From positions 372,001 through 436,000 of the forward strand of contig NZ_BCYR01000002.1 in the NCBI RefSeq assembly GCF_001598295.1: a stretch of DNA of 64,000 bases, written 5' to 3'. The translations under genes and the position numbers were made by a program. The notes under the pieces were generated by a model. The model had not been told where the DNA came from. It ran no database searches and was given only the letters and a program-made list of their open reading frames with translations. The DNA comes from Klebsiella ornithinolytica NBRC 105727 = ATCC 31898 (GTDB taxonomy: Bacteria; Pseudomonadota; Gammaproteobacteria; Enterobacterales; Enterobacteriaceae). This document shows, piece by piece, positions 37,485-47,004 of this stretch. Every line of letters begins with the position of its first letter. The stretch's first letter is position 1.

Positions 37485-38192
37485 ATGTCCCGTATTTATG
37501 TTTTTGCCGCGGCGTTTCTGACTGCCGCCTGTAGCGGCCAGGTCGCGGCCGAAGGAATCAACAGTTTCTCCCAGGCGAAAGCCGCCGGGGTTAAGGTCAA
37601 TGCCGATGTCCCCGGCGATTTCTACTGCGGCTGTAAAATTGACTGGCAGGGGAAAAAAGGGGTTATCGATCTGGAGTCCTGCGGTTATAAAGTGCGTAAA
37701 AATGAAAACCGCGCCAGTCGGGTCGAGTGGGAGCACGTCGTTCCGGCCTGGCAGTTTGGCCACCAGCGCCAGTGCTGGCAGGACGGCGGGCGGAAGAACT
37801 GCGCCAAAGATCCGGTCTATCGCAAGATGGAAAGCGATATGCACAACCTGCAGCCGGCCGTGGGCGAAGTTAACGGCGACCGTGCCAACTTTATGTATAG
37901 CCAGTGGAACGGCGGCGAAGGCCAGTACGGCCAATGCGCCATGAAGGTCGATTTTAAGGATAAGGTTGCCGAGCCGCCCGCCCGCGCCCGCGGTTCTATC
38001 GCCCGTACCTACTTCTATATGCGCGATACTTATCAGCTGACCCTCTCCCGCCAGCAAACCCAGCTTTTTACTGCCTGGGATAAGATGTATCCGGTCACCT
38101 CCTGGGAGTGCGAACGCGACGAGCGCATCGCTAAAGTACAGGGCAACCACAATCCGTACGTCCAGCAAGCTTGCCAGGCGCAAAAGAGCTAA
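37485..38192 (+). CDS. endA: Endonuclease I (periplasmic)
   Basis: Secreted endonuclease of 235 residues. The signal peptide ([22 protein letters not shown]) is cleaved near residue 22. The active-site motif [13 protein letters not shown] has the catalytic histidine near residue 84, and several cysteine pairs (YCGCKI, SCGYK) suit a disulphide-bonded periplasmic enzyme. I chose the ATG at 37485 because it gives the family length and a proper signal peptide. An upstream ATG at 37428 would spoil it. Confidence 0.96.
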   Translation: MSRIYVFAAAFLTAACSGQVAAEGINSFSQAKAAGVKVNADVPGDFYCGCKIDWQGKKGVIDLESCGYKVRKNENRASRVEWEHVVPAWQFGHQRQCWQDGGRKNCAKDPVYRKMESDMHNLQPAVGEVNGDRANFMYSQWNGGEGQYGQCAMKVDFKDKVAEPPARARGSIARTYFYMRDTYQLTLSRQQTQLFTAWDKMYPVTSWECERDERIAKVQGNHNPYVQQACQAQKS

Positions 38193-38277
38193 CCTACACT
38201 AGCGGCAATTGTTAATTTGCAGGCGCCGCTTCCCCGCCAGGGAAAACGGCACCTGCGCGAAGAACGGAATACCCAGC

Positions 38278-39009
38278 ATGCGCATCCCTCGCATCCACCA
38301 CCCGGAACTTGTTACCGTGGGCAGTCAAATCGCCCTCTCTGACGATGCCGCCAATCACGTTGGCCGCGTATTACGTATGGGCAAAGGCCAGGCAATCCAG
38401 CTTTTTGACGGCAGTAATCAGGTTTTCGAGGCGGTGATCGCCGAAGCCGGAAAGAAAAACGTGTTAGTTGACGTGATTGGCAGCGAAACAGACGATCGCG
38501 AATCCCCTCTGCATATTCACCTGGGCCAGGTGATGTCGCGCGGCGAAAAGATGGAATTCACCATCCAGAAATCGATTGAACTTGGTGTAAGCCTCATAAC
38601 GCCACTGTTTTCCGAGCGCTGCGGCGTTAAACTGGATGCCGAACGTTTGCAGAAAAAGATCCAGCAGTGGCAAAAAATCGCCATCGCTGCCTGCGAGCAG
38701 AGCGGCCGCAACGTGGTGCCGGAGATTCGCCCGGCGATGCAGCTGGAGGCCTGGTGCGCTGAGCAGGATAATGGCCTGAAGCTCAATCTGCACCCGCGCG
38801 CCAGCGCCAGTATCAACACGCTGCCGTTGCCGGTTGAACGCGTTCGTTTGCTGATTGGCCCGGAAGGCGGCCTGTCAGCGGAAGAGATAGCGATGACCGC
38901 TCGCTACCAGTTTACTGATATTCTGTTGGGACCGCGCGTTCTGCGTACAGAGACAACTGCGCTCACTGCCATTACCGCGCTGCAGGTGCGTTTTGGCGAC
39001 TTAGGTTGA
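38278..39009 (+). CDS. rsmE: 16S rRNA m3U1498 methyltransferase
   Basis: Methylates U1498 of 16S rRNA using S-adenosylmethionine. It has the SPOUT fold of 243 residues from [11 protein letters not shown]. The N-terminal PUA-like domain spans about 1-70, and the SAM-binding knot has [14 protein letters not shown] near 195-208 and [13 protein letters not shown] near 222. The ATG at 38209 would add 23 unrelated residues. gshB follows 20 bases later, the conserved pair. Confidence 0.96.
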   Translation: MRIPRIHHPELVTVGSQIALSDDAANHVGRVLRMGKGQAIQLFDGSNQVFEAVIAEAGKKNVLVDVIGSETDDRESPLHIHLGQVMSRGEKMEFTIQKSIELGVSLITPLFSERCGVKLDAERLQKKIQQWQKIAIAACEQSGRNVVPEIRPAMQLEAWCAEQDNGLKLNLHPRASASINTLPLPVERVRLLIGPEGGLSAEEIAMTARYQFTDILLGPRVLRTETTALTAITALQVRFGDLG

Positions 39010-39029
39010 AGCGTTAACGGAGAATAACA

Positions 39030-39977
39030 ATGATCAAGCTCGGCATCGTGATGGACCCCATCGCAACCATCAACATCAAGAAAGACACCAGCTTCGCTAT
39101 GTTGCTGGAAGCGCAGCGTCGCGGCTATGAACTCCATTATATGGAGATGAACGACCTGTACTTAATCAACGGGGAAGCCCGCGCCCGCACGCGCAAGCTC
39201 AGCGTGGAGCAGAATTACGATAAGTGGTATGAGTTTACCGCTGAGCAGGATCTGCCGCTGGCGGATCTCGACGTCATTCTGATGCGTAAAGATCCGCCGT
39301 TCGATACCGAGTTTATTTACGCGACCTATATTCTTGAACGTGCTGAAGATAAAGGCACGCTGATCGTCAATAAGCCGCAGAGCCTGCGCGACTGTAACGA
39401 GAAGCTGTTTACCGCCTGGTTTGCCGACCTGACTCCGGAAACGCTGGTGACCCGCAATAAGGCCCAGCTGAAAGCCTTCTGGGAAAAACACGGCGACATT
39501 ATTCTGAAACCGCTGGACGGCATGGGCGGTACCTCTATTTTTCGCGTGAAAGAGGGCGATCCGAACCTGCCGGTAATTGCGGAAACCCTGACCGAGCTGG
39601 GCAGCCGTTACTGCATGGCGCAGAACTACCTGCCGGCCATTAAAGATGGCGATAAGCGCGTGCTGGTTGTCGACGGTGAGCCGGTGCCTTATTGCCTGGC
39701 GCGTATCCCACAGGGTGGCGAAACCCGCGGTAATCTTGCTGCCGGTGGCCGCGGCGAAGCCCGTCCGCTGAGCGATAGCGACTGGGCCATTGCGCGCCGC
39801 GTCGGGCCAACGCTGAAAGCCAAAGGGCTGATCTTTGTCGGTCTGGATATCATCGGCGATCGTCTGACGGAAATTAACGTCACCAGCCCAACCTGCGTGC
39901 GTGAAATTGAAGCCGCGTTCCCGATCTCCATCACCGGTATGCTGATGGATGCTATCGAGAAGCGCCTCGGAAAATAG
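39030..39977 (+). CDS. gshB: Glutathione synthetase
   Basis: ATP-grasp ligase that adds glycine to gamma-glutamylcysteine. The protein has 315 residues. The N-terminal domain starts MIKLGIVMDPI, the ATP-grasp phosphate loop is PLDGMGGTSIF near 153, and the substrate/ATP site GGETRGNLAAGGRGEAR is near 225 with EINVTSPT near 281. The 20-base spacing from rsmE contains AACGGAG as ribosome-binding site. A pair of ERIC-like repeats follows. Confidence 0.97.
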   Translation: MIKLGIVMDPIATINIKKDTSFAMLLEAQRRGYELHYMEMNDLYLINGEARARTRKLSVEQNYDKWYEFTAEQDLPLADLDVILMRKDPPFDTEFIYATYILERAEDKGTLIVNKPQSLRDCNEKLFTAWFADLTPETLVTRNKAQLKAFWEKHGDIILKPLDGMGGTSIFRVKEGDPNLPVIAETLTELGSRYCMAQNYLPAIKDGDKRVLVVDGEPVPYCLARIPQGGETRGNLAAGGRGEARPLSDSDWAIARRVGPTLKAKGLIFVGLDIIGDRLTEINVTSPTCVREIEAAFPISITGMLMDAIEKRLGK

Positions 39978-40028
39978 GATCTCTCAGGCTAACAGCCCCG
40001 TATTGTTAGTCTGCAAGATCTACTGATG

Positions 40029-40142
40029 CAACGAAAGATTTCGGGCTACAGGCAGGCGATGACGCAGCGAGTGCCCGGGAGCATAGTCCACTCTGTGACC
40101 GGGTTGAGCGAGGAAATCAACGCCCCTGTCGCCTGAAAGATA
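40029..40142. repeat. ERIC-like repeat, copy 1 of a tandem pair
   Basis: 114 bases starting CAACGAAAGATTTCGGGC and ending GCCTGAAAGATA. The centre has the ERIC inverted-repeat layout: CCCGGGAGC, a short stem around TCCA, then GTGACCGGGTTGAGCGAGG, compared with the consensus CCCAGGAGC...GTGACTGGGGTGAGCG. It lies 52 bases after the gshB stop. It differs from copy 2 at only two positions. Confidence 0.75.
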
Positions 40143-40154
40143 CGCCGCGAGATT

Positions 40155-40268
40155 CAACGAAAGATTTCGGGCTACAGGCAGGCGATGACGCAGCGAGTAC
40201 CCGGGAGCATAGTCCACTATGTGACCGGGTTGAGCGAGGAAATCAACGCCCCTGTCGCCTGAAAGATA
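40155..40268. repeat. ERIC-like repeat, copy 2 of a tandem pair
   Basis: Same 114-base unit, 126 bases downstream of copy 1 in direct orientation, 112 of 114 positions identical. Here the inner stem CATAGT-CC-ACTATG is perfect, whereas copy 1 has one mispair. The near-identity points to recent tandem duplication. It ends 75 bases before yqgE. A 198-base open frame across both copies on the minus strand is a by-product of the repeat. Confidence 0.75.
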
Positions 40269-40343
40269 AAGTTGAATCGACAGGTCCTTGCTTTACCCGC
40301 ATACTGGGTGCTGCTTTTTGAACCAGGAACAGAACCTCTGACA

Positions 40344-40907
40344 ATGAATTTACAGCATCACTTTCTGATTGCCATGCCTGCTCTTCAGGATCCGATATTC
40401 CGCCGCTCCGTGGTCTATATCTGCGAATACAACGACGATGGCGCCATGGGCATTATCATCAATAAGCCGCTGGAAAACTTGCAGATTGACGGAATTCTGG
40501 AAAAGTTAAACATTGTCGCTGAACCGCGCAATCCGGAGATTCGTCTGGATAAGCCGGTGATGCTCGGCGGGCCGCTGGCGGAAGATCGCGGTTTTATTCT
40601 GCACTCACCGCCTTCTGATTTTTCCTCCAGCATTCGCATCTCCGATAACACGGTGATCACCACTTCCCGCGACGTACTCGAAACGCTCGGCACGGACAAG
40701 CAGCCGGCTAACGTCCTGGTCGCGCTGGGCTATTCCTCCTGGGAAAAGGGTCAGCTGGAGCAGGAAATCCTTGATAACGCCTGGCTGACGGCCCCGGCGG
40801 ATCAGAATATTTTGTTTAAAACGCCTATTGCCGATCGTTGGCGCGAGGCGGCGAAACTGATCGGTATCGACATTGTGACGATGCCCGGCATAGCGGGGCA
40901 TGCATAA
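40344..40907 (+). CDS. yqgE: UPF0301 protein YqgE
   Basis: A 187-residue DUF179 protein of unknown biochemical role. It starts [12 protein letters not shown] with the conserved [20 protein letters not shown] and [15 protein letters not shown] blocks of the family. The ATG at 40344 gives the E. coli length. Its stop codon overlaps the ruvX start in TAATG, so the two are translationally coupled. A transcription start downstream of, or through, the ERIC-like pair must be used. Confidence 0.94.
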   Translation: MNLQHHFLIAMPALQDPIFRRSVVYICEYNDDGAMGIIINKPLENLQIDGILEKLNIVAEPRNPEIRLDKPVMLGGPLAEDRGFILHSPPSDFSSSIRISDNTVITTSRDVLETLGTDKQPANVLVALGYSSWEKGQLEQEILDNAWLTAPADQNILFKTPIADRWREAAKLIGIDIVTMPGIAGHA

Positions 40908-41323
40908 TGAGCGGAACGCTGCTGGGTTTTGATTTCGGAACCAAAAGTATCGGCGTTGCGGTCGGTCAACGCATCACCGGTACCGCACGCCCGCTTCCTG
41001 CGCTGAAGGCACAGGATGGTAAACCGGACTGGAACGTTATCGAAAAACTGCTTAAAGAGTGGCAACCAGAGGCGGTCATCGTCGGCCTGCCGCTGAATAT
41101 GGACGGAACTGAGCAACCGCTCACCGCGCGCGCACGTAACTTCGCCAATAAAATTCACGGCCGCTTTGGGGTGAAAATCACTCTGCACGACGAGCGTTTG
41201 AGCACGGTAGAAGCTCGTGCCGGGCTATTTGAGCACGGTGGATTCCGCGCCCTGAACAAAGGCAGCATTGATTCTGCCTCCGCGGTGATTATTCTGGAAA
41301 GCTACTTCGAGCAGGGCTTCTGA
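40907..41323 (+). CDS. ruvX: Holliday-junction resolvase-like RuvX (YqgF)
   Basis: RNase H-fold protein of 138 residues implicated in 16S rRNA 5'-end processing. [15 protein letters not shown] at residues 7-21 carries the first catalytic Asp, VGLPLNMDG is near 61, and [10 protein letters not shown] near 96 and [10 protein letters not shown] near 121 complete the acidic site. The start shares one base with the yqgE stop. Confidence 0.96.
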   Translation: MSGTLLGFDFGTKSIGVAVGQRITGTARPLPALKAQDGKPDWNVIEKLLKEWQPEAVIVGLPLNMDGTEQPLTARARNFANKIHGRFGVKITLHDERLSTVEARAGLFEHGGFRALNKGSIDSASAVIILESYFEQGF

Positions 41324-41339
41324 TCCCGAAGCCATAATG

Positions 41340-41377
41340 ATGGCGCCCTCTTCTGCAAAGTGGCGCCATTGTTCTTT
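41340..41377 (+). terminator. yqgE-ruvX terminator
   Basis: ATGGCGCC (41340-41347) and GGCGCCAT (41362-41369) form an 8-bp stem with a 14-base loop, followed by TGTTCTTT. It lies between ruvX and the convergent regulator gene. Confidence 0.65.
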
Positions 41378-41392
41378 CGCCTGTCTTAATGC

Positions 41393-42046
41393 CTAGTGGC
41401 GTAAATGTTCATTCGCCCAGCTGACTGCCTGGGTGCGGTTTTTTACGCTCAGCTTACGGAAAACATTGTACAGATGTGTACGTACCGTGTTTTCACTGAT
41501 AAACAGCGCGCGAGCAATATCCATGTTGGTTGCGCCGCAGCGTAATTCATTGAGAATTTCACATTCACGCTCGGTGAGCGGCGAACTCTCCGCCGGGATC
41601 GATGTATGGTCCGCGGCATACATCGCCGGGTGCATCACGCTCAATTCAGCCGTCTGTTCGCCATTAAGTACGGCCTTAACACCCTCAATTAAGCGCGATT
41701 CATCATCGTCATGGCGGAAAACGCCATACAGCGCAGGCCACTGCGCCATTTCATAAAGCTCATATTTTTGGGCGCTGTTGATAATCAGCAGCCGCGGATT
41801 TTCCGCATAAGATTGAATAACATCTCGCCATACCCCGTTGAGCTTTTTATTCGATACGGCGATATCGAATAATATTACCGATTCTTTCGGCAGATGCTGA
41901 GTTAGCGGTTTGTTAATATTATGAAGTGTCACCATAACCGACAATGTATCGGTCAGGTAAGTGGCAAACGCCTTACTCTGAATTGACGGGTGAGTAATAA
42001 AAACAACCTGACGAGAAAAAGATAAATTATCTGAAAAATTAATCAC
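41393..42046 (-). CDS. CsgD-like LuxR-family transcription factor
   Basis: A 217-residue regulator. The C-terminal LuxR helix-turn-helix (about 150-215) includes TERECEILNELRCGATNMDIA, split here as TERECEILNEL and RCGATNMDIARALFISENTV, then THLYNVFRKL and VKNRTQAVSWAN. The last block is nearly identical to CsgD, and the N-terminal receiver-like half also resembles CsgD (short blocks such as LHNI and SVILFD). CsgD controls curli and cellulose in E. coli and Salmonella. No csg genes are near, so its targets are unknown here. The gene is more AT-rich than its neighbours. ruvX and yggR are adjacent in E. coli, so it is an insertion. Confidence 0.82.
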   Translation of the reverse strand: MINFSDNLSFSRQVVFITHPSIQSKAFATYLTDTLSVMVTLHNINKPLTQHLPKESVILFDIAVSNKKLNGVWRDVIQSYAENPRLLIINSAQKYELYEMAQWPALYGVFRHDDDESRLIEGVKAVLNGEQTAELSVMHPAMYAADHTSIPAESSPLTERECEILNELRCGATNMDIARALFISENTVRTHLYNVFRKLSVKNRTQAVSWANEHLRH

Positions 42047-42381
42047 TTAAAACTCTCCTTAGCAAACACCCACCATCATGGTGGTTAAATGAATTAAACC
42101 TAAAATTACAAAAAATTAATAAATTTACATTTTAAAACACTATTTCACAGGAAACATCCTATTTCCATGAACAGCATAAGTCGAACATGCGAAAAGTGTC
42201 AAAAGATAATCTTATTTTTTTCTTTGTTCTGCGAGTAAAATGCCATTCGCTATTTCACTGAGGTCGTTAATTTGACGTAGTCATTTATGACTGAATTATA
42301 TTCAGCCATAATAACCACAAACATTAATAAAACATTACGATAACAACACACTGGCATGACAACTGAATATTAAAACAGCGC
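42047..42381 (-). promoter_or_regulatory. AT-rich leader/promoter region of the CsgD-like gene
   Basis: This 335-base stretch has no gene. It is strongly AT-rich, as expected of a long, H-NS-prone control region. A 15-base perfect palindrome CCACCATCATGGTGG (42070-42084) would form a hairpin in the leader just before the AAGGAGAG ribosome-binding site (about 42052-42059). A T-rich run near 42208-42224 and TTCAGCCATAATAACC near 42300 are other visible features. I cannot pinpoint the promoter. Confidence 0.5.
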
Positions 42382-43362
42382 TTATAACAGGCCCGCTGCC
42401 ACACGTTGTTGAAAACTTTGCGTAAAAGTCAGCATTCCGGCTTGTTGACCGGTTTGCATAATCCCCGGCAATTGATGAGTTTTCCCCTCGCGGATCAAAT
42501 TCGCTACCGCTGGGGTATTCACCAAAAGCTCATATAGCGCAACTCTTCCCTCTGACGCTGTCGGCAATAATTTTTGTGCCAGCACCGCACATAAACTTCC
42601 CGCTAGCTGGCTGCGTATTTGTTCTTTTTCCTGCGCGGGGAAGACATCCACCAGACGCTCAATCGCCTGTGCCGCACCTCGGGTATGCAGCGTGGCCATC
42701 ACCAGATGTCCGGTCTCCGCGGCGGTCAGCGCCAGGCGGATCGTTTCGTTGTCGCGCAGCTCACCCAACAGAATCACATCGGGATCCTGGCGCAGCGCCC
42801 CCTTCAGCGCCGAGGAAAAAGAGGGGCAGTCACGTCCGATTTCACGTTGTTGAATCAGGCATCGCTCGCTGTGATGGACAAACTCCACCGGATCTTCCAG
42901 CGTCAGAATATGCCCTTCACGCTGCTGGTTGAGATGGTTGACCATCGCCGCGAGGGTGGTCGACTTACCGCTGCCGGTGGCGCCGGTCACCAGAATCAAA
43001 CCGCTTTCTTCATTCAGCAGTTCCGTCAGCGCCGCCGGTACACGCAGCGCCTCAATCCGGGGGCAGCTTTCCGGCAACAGACGTAGCGCTAATGAAATAC
43101 CCCGGGCGTGAGAAAATGCGCTGGCGCGAAGGCGCGGGACGCCGACGGGGGCTAAAGCAAAATCCACCTGTCCGTTGGCCCGCCAGTGCGCGCGCTGTTT
43201 CTCATCGAGCCACCTGTCAAGCCATTTCACAATATCCGGCGTGTGAAATGGCGCCGGCTCAAGCTTTCCCTGCCGACGCCAGCGCGCTGCCGAGGTATTG
43301 CACAGGTGTAGATCGGAGACATTATGCTTTACACTAAGGGCCACGATTTCTTCCAGCTCCAT
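42382..43362 (-). CDS. yggR: PilT-like ATPase YggR
   Basis: A 326-residue secretion-type ATPase resembling the retraction motor PilT. Walker A is TGATGSGKSTT near residue 128, the Asp box LTLEDPVEFVH near 155, Walker B DPDVILLGELRD near 193, and the His box ATLHTRGAA near 221. I chose MELEEIVALSVKHNVSDLHL, the PilT N-terminus, as start. No type IV pilus genes are adjacent, so its partner is elsewhere or absent. It is divergent from yggS with only 16 bases between the two start codons. Confidence 0.93.
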   Translation of the reverse strand: MELEEIVALSVKHNVSDLHLCNTSAARWRRQGKLEPAPFHTPDIVKWLDRWLDEKQRAHWRANGQVDFALAPVGVPRLRASAFSHARGISLALRLLPESCPRIEALRVPAALTELLNEESGLILVTGATGSGKSTTLAAMVNHLNQQREGHILTLEDPVEFVHHSERCLIQQREIGRDCPSFSSALKGALRQDPDVILLGELRDNETIRLALTAAETGHLVMATLHTRGAAQAIERLVDVFPAQEKEQIRSQLAGSLCAVLAQKLLPTASEGRVALYELLVNTPAVANLIREGKTHQLPGIMQTGQQAGMLTFTQSFQQRVAAGLL

Positions 43363-43378
43363 AACACATCCTCGGAAT

Positions 43379-44083
43379 ATGAACGATATTGCGCATAACC
43401 TGGCACAGGTCCGGGACAAAATCTCAGACGCTGCCGCACGCTGCGGCCGCGCTCCAGAAGAAATTACATTGCTTGCAGTGAGTAAAACTAAACCTGCGAG
43501 TGCCATTGAAGAAGCGATAGCCGCAGGCCAGGTGGCCTTTGGCGAAAACTACGTCCAGGAAGGGGTGGAAAAAATCCGCTACTTCCAGGAAGCAGGCGCC
43601 TCTTCGCTGCAGTGGCACTTTATCGGGCCGCTGCAGTCCAACAAAAGTCGTCTGGTGGCGGAACACTTTGACTGGTGCCACACCGTCGATCGTCTGAAAA
43701 TCGCCACGCGGCTTAGCGAGCAGCGCCCTTCGCACCTTCCGCCGCTTAATGTCTTGATTCAAATAAACATTAGTGACGAACAGAGCAAGTCGGGCATTCT
43801 GCTTGATGCGCTGGATGGACTGGCAGCGGAGATTGCCGCCCTGCCCAACCTGCGTCTACGCGGGTTAATGGCAATTCCGGCACCTGAGTCAGAATATGTA
43901 AGGCAGTTTGCCGTGGCCCAACAAATGGCGGTAGCATTTGCGCGATTGAAAACGCAATACCCTACGGTCGATACGTTGTCTTTGGGCATGTCGGATGATA
44001 TGGAAGCCGCAATCGCGGCGGGAAGCACGATGGTGCGCATCGGTACCGCAATTTTCGGTGCGCGCGACTACAGCAAAAATTAA
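43379..44083 (+). CDS. yggS: PLP homeostasis protein YggS
   Basis: PLP-binding protein of the COG0325 family (PLPHP) that buffers free pyridoxal phosphate. It has 234 residues. The PLP lysine lies in LLAVSKTKPA near residue 36, with FGENYVQEGVEK near 56, HFIGPLQSNK near 83 and LSLGMSDDMEAAI near 200. The ATG at 43379 gives the family length. It heads the operon yggS-yggT-yggU-rdgB-hemW. Its promoter must overlap the start of yggR. Confidence 0.96.
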   Translation: MNDIAHNLAQVRDKISDAAARCGRAPEEITLLAVSKTKPASAIEEAIAAGQVAFGENYVQEGVEKIRYFQEAGASSLQWHFIGPLQSNKSRLVAEHFDWCHTVDRLKIATRLSEQRPSHLPPLNVLIQINISDEQSKSGILLDALDGLAAEIAALPNLRLRGLMAIPAPESEYVRQFAVAQQMAVAFARLKTQYPTVDTLSLGMSDDMEAAIAAGSTMVRIGTAIFGARDYSKN

Positions 44084-44100
44084 GGAATCTGAGGAACGCC

Positions 44101-44667
44101 ATGAAGACGTTGACTTTCCTGCTGGCAACGGTCATTGAACTCTACACCATGATCATGTTGCTACGCGTCTGGATGCAGTGGGCACGCTGCGATTTTTACA
44201 ACCCGTTTTCGCAGTTTGTCGTTAAGGTCACCCAGCCTGTCGTCGGGCCGCTGCGACGCATTATCCCGGCCATGGGCCCCATCGACAGCTCCTCGCTGCT
44301 GATCGCCTTTATTCTCTGCGTTGTGAAAGCCATCGTGCTGTTTATGGTGGTCACCTTCCAGCCAATTATCTGGATCTCCGCGCTGCTGATTCTGATTAAG
44401 ACCGTCGGCCTGCTGATATTCTGGGTACTGCTACTGATGGCGATCATGAGCTGGGTAAGCCAGGGCCGTAGTCCGGTGGAGTTCGTTCTGATGCAGCTGG
44501 CCGACCCGCTGCTGCGCCCTATCCGCAAAATGCTGCCGTCAATGGGCGGTATCGACTTTTCGCCGATGGTGCTGGTGCTGCTGCTGTACGTGGTCAATAT
44601 GGGCATCGCCGAACTGCTGCAGGCGACGGGTAACGTTCTGCTTCCGGGGCTGTGGATGGCGCTATGA
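44101..44667 (+). CDS. yggT: YggT family membrane protein
   Basis: A 188-residue inner-membrane protein with two YGGT repeats of about 80 residues each. Each repeat ends in a similar loop ([13 protein letters not shown] near 60 and [13 protein letters not shown] near 143). About four to five membrane helices are visible. Overproduction links the family to potassium/osmotic tolerance, but function is unproven. The stop overlaps the yggU start in ATGA. Confidence 0.93.
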   Translation: MKTLTFLLATVIELYTMIMLLRVWMQWARCDFYNPFSQFVVKVTQPVVGPLRRIIPAMGPIDSSSLLIAFILCVVKAIVLFMVVTFQPIIWISALLILIKTVGLLIFWVLLLMAIMSWVSQGRSPVEFVLMQLADPLLRPIRKMLPSMGGIDFSPMVLVLLLYVVNMGIAELLQATGNVLLPGLWMAL

Positions 44668-44954
44668 GTGCCGTCGAAGCCTGCGCTGACGGGCTGGTGT
44701 TGCGGCTGTATATTCAGCCCAAGGCCAGCCGTGATAGCATCGTTGGTTTACATGGCGACGAACTGAAAGTCGCCATTACCGCTCCCCCCGTAGATGGCCA
44801 GGCTAACGCCCATCTGGTTAAATTCCTCGCCAAACAGTTTCGTGTCGCGAAAAGCCAGGTTCTGCTTGAAAAAGGGGAGCTTGGTCGCCACAAACAGATA
44901 AAAATCATCAACCCGCAACAGATCCCGACTGCGGTCGCGGCACTGACAAAATAG
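44664..44954 (+). CDS. yggU: UPF0235 (DUF167) protein YggU
   Basis: A 96-residue small alpha/beta protein with the DUF167 core [16 protein letters not shown] and [18 protein letters not shown]. Function unknown. I prefer the ATG at 44664, coupled to the yggT stop. An in-frame ATG four codons earlier (44652) is also used in some annotations. rdgB follows 12 bases later. Confidence 0.92.
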   Translation: MSAVEACADGLVLRLYIQPKASRDSIVGLHGDELKVAITAPPVDGQANAHLVKFLAKQFRVAKSQVLLEKGELGRHKQIKIINPQQIPTAVAALTK

Positions 44955-44966
44955 ACAGGATTAATG

Positions 44967-45560
44967 ATGCAAAAAGTTGTTCTCGCCACCGGTAACGCCG
45001 GGAAGGTTCGCGAGCTGGCCTCGCTGCTGGAAGATTTTGGACTGGATATCGTTGCTCAAACCGAGCTGGGCGTGGATTCCGCCGAGGAAACCGGACTGAC
45101 CTTTATCGAAAATGCGATTCTGAAAGCCCGCCATGCCGCACAGATAACCGGCTTACCGGCGATTGCCGACGATTCCGGTATTGCGGTAGACGCGCTGGGC
45201 GGCGCGCCGGGAATCTATTCAGCGCGTTACTCCGGAGAAGACGCTACCGACCAGCAGAACCTGGAAAAACTGCTCGCTGCCCTGAAGGACGTCCCGGACG
45301 ACCAGCGTCAGGCACAATTCCACTGCGTGCTGGTCTATCTGCGACATGCGGCCGACCCGACGCCGGTTGTTTGTCACGGCAGCTGGCCTGGGGTCATTAC
45401 CCGGCAGGCGGCGGGCAGCGGTGGCTTCGGCTATGACCCGATCTTCTTTGTTCCGACCGAGGGCAAGACCGCGGCGGAACTCAGCCGTGAAGAAAAAAGC
45501 GCGATTTCCCATCGCGGGCGCGCGTTGAAACTGTTACTGGAAGCGTTACGTAATGGCTAA
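44967..45560 (+). CDS. rdgB: XTP/dITP pyrophosphatase
   Basis: Removes non-canonical purine triphosphates such as dITP and XTP. The protein has 197 residues. The nucleotide motif [11 protein letters not shown] is near residue 8, the metal-binding ADDSGI near 67, and [11 protein letters not shown] near 150 with SHRGRALK near 176. Two ATGs occur; the second (44967) gives the family length. hemW starts inside its last codons, overlapping by 8 bases. Confidence 0.96.
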   Translation: MQKVVLATGNAGKVRELASLLEDFGLDIVAQTELGVDSAEETGLTFIENAILKARHAAQITGLPAIADDSGIAVDALGGAPGIYSARYSGEDATDQQNLEKLLAALKDVPDDQRQAQFHCVLVYLRHAADPTPVVCHGSWPGVITRQAAGSGGFGYDPIFFVPTEGKTAAELSREEKSAISHRGRALKLLLEALRNG

Positions 45561-46692
45561 TTTGCCGCCTCTGAGCCTGTATATTCATATCCCATGGTGT
45601 GTGCAGAAATGTCCGTACTGCGACTTCAACTCGCATGCGCTAAAGGGCGAGGTGCCGCACGATGATTATGTGCAGCATCTGCTGACCGACCTGCGGGCTG
45701 ATGCAGCCTATGCCCAGGGACGTGAAATCGGCACGATTTTCATTGGCGGGGGGACGCCGAGCCTGCTCTCCGGGCCGGCCATGCAAACTCTGCTCGACGG
45801 CGTGCGCGACTGCCTGCCGCTGGCCGCGGGTGCGGAGATCACCATGGAAGCCAACCCAGGCACCGTGGAAGCCGATCGCTTCGTGGAGTACCAGCGTGCA
45901 GGCGTGAACCGCATCTCCATCGGCGTGCAAAGCTTTAGCGAACCTAAACTGCAGCGCCTGGGCCGTATTCACGGCCCCGCAGAGGCGAAACGGGCGGCGC
46001 ACCTGGCCAGCGGTCTCGGGCTACGCAGCTTCAATCTTGACCTGATGCACGGCCTGCCGGATCAGTCGCTGGAAGAGGCGCTGGACGATCTGCGTCAGGC
46101 CATCGACCTTAATCCGCCGCATCTCTCCTGGTATCAACTGACCATTGAGCCAAATACCCTGTTTGGCTCCCGTCCGCCGGTACTGCCGGATGACGACGCC
46201 CTGTGGGATATCTTTGAGCAGGGACATCGTCTGCTCACGGCGGCAGGTTATCAGCAGTATGAGACCTCGGCCTATGCCAAACCGGGTTATCAGTGTCAGC
46301 ACAACCTGAACTACTGGCGCTTTGGCGACTACCTTGGCATCGGCTGCGGCGCGCACGGGAAAATCACCTTCCCGGACGGGCGCATTCTGCGTACGGCAAA
46401 AACGCGCCATCCGCGGGGCTACATGGAAGGCCGCTACCTCGAACGCCAGCATGACGTGGCAGCCGCCGACAAACCCTTCGAGTTCTTTATGAACCGCTTC
46501 CGTCTGCTGGAGGCGGCACCGCGCAGTGAATTCTGCCGCTATACCGGTCTGGAAGAACGCGTGATCCGGCCGCAAATTGATGCCGCCATCGCCCAGGGCT
46601 ACCTGGCTGAAGATGAGCACTGCTGGCAGATAACCGAGCACGGTAAGCTGTTTTTAAACTCGCTGCTGGAGCTGTTTCTCAGCGAAGAGTAA
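45553..46692 (+). CDS. hemW: Heme chaperone HemW (radical SAM)
   Basis: Radical-SAM protein related to HemN that delivers heme in bacteria. It has 379 residues. The [4Fe-4S] motif [13 protein letters not shown] is near residue 16, GGGTPSL near 65, and the C-terminal HemN domain contains [11 protein letters not shown] near 315. It lacks the extra N-terminal extension of true coproporphyrinogen oxidase. It ends the yggS operon and a strong terminator follows. Confidence 0.95.
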   Translation: MANLPPLSLYIHIPWCVQKCPYCDFNSHALKGEVPHDDYVQHLLTDLRADAAYAQGREIGTIFIGGGTPSLLSGPAMQTLLDGVRDCLPLAAGAEITMEANPGTVEADRFVEYQRAGVNRISIGVQSFSEPKLQRLGRIHGPAEAKRAAHLASGLGLRSFNLDLMHGLPDQSLEEALDDLRQAIDLNPPHLSWYQLTIEPNTLFGSRPPVLPDDDALWDIFEQGHRLLTAAGYQQYETSAYAKPGYQCQHNLNYWRFGDYLGIGCGAHGKITFPDGRILRTAKTRHPRGYMEGRYLERQHDVAAADKPFEFFMNRFRLLEAAPRSEFCRYTGLEERVIRPQIDAAIAQGYLAEDEHCWQITEHGKLFLNSLLELFLSEE

Positions 46693-46698
46693 TCCCCC

Positions 46699-46731
46699 CG
46701 GGCGGTCCTTGACCGCCCGTTGTTGTTCTTT
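46699..46731 (+). terminator. yggS-hemW operon terminator
   Basis: CGGGCGGTC-CTT-GACCGCCCG is a 9-bp perfect stem starting 7 bases after the hemW stop, followed by TTGTTGTTCTTTT. Confidence 0.85.
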
Positions 46732-47004
46732 TCTCCCTCACTTCTCCGTCCGTTTTTTGTTCCCGAGCCGGTCAAATTACCCGATCACTTTTTATGCAAT
46801 TCTTTGCAGCCAATCACAAATCCGCATCGACTTTTTTCCATTTCTTGACTCCGTTTTAGTGCGGTGGTAATCCTGCTTCATCGGTTGAGCAAATGTAAAA
46901 CCGAAGTATCCTACATGTGAATTATTGGTAACTCTTATTAAAAAAGTCTTTATGACGTCGGCTCAGGCTGGCGGGCTCAAGCACATAAAAAAGAGGGTAA
47001 TATA
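46732..47004 (+). promoter_or_regulatory. Upstream region of the ABC transporter operon
   Basis: No gene is visible in this 273-base spacer. TTGACT at 46845-46850 is a possible -35 element, with a weak TAATCC after 17 bases. An imperfect palindrome ATGTA...TACAT (about 46894-46917) and a following TGTGAATTA half-site could bind CRP or a sugar regulator. GAGGG before 47005 is the ribosome-binding site. No regulator gene is adjacent. Confidence 0.35.

Noticed and set aside
40020-40217. A 65-codon frame covering the ERIC-like pair
   Set aside because: Its translation is itself a tandem repeat, produced by the DNA repeat; no start signal.
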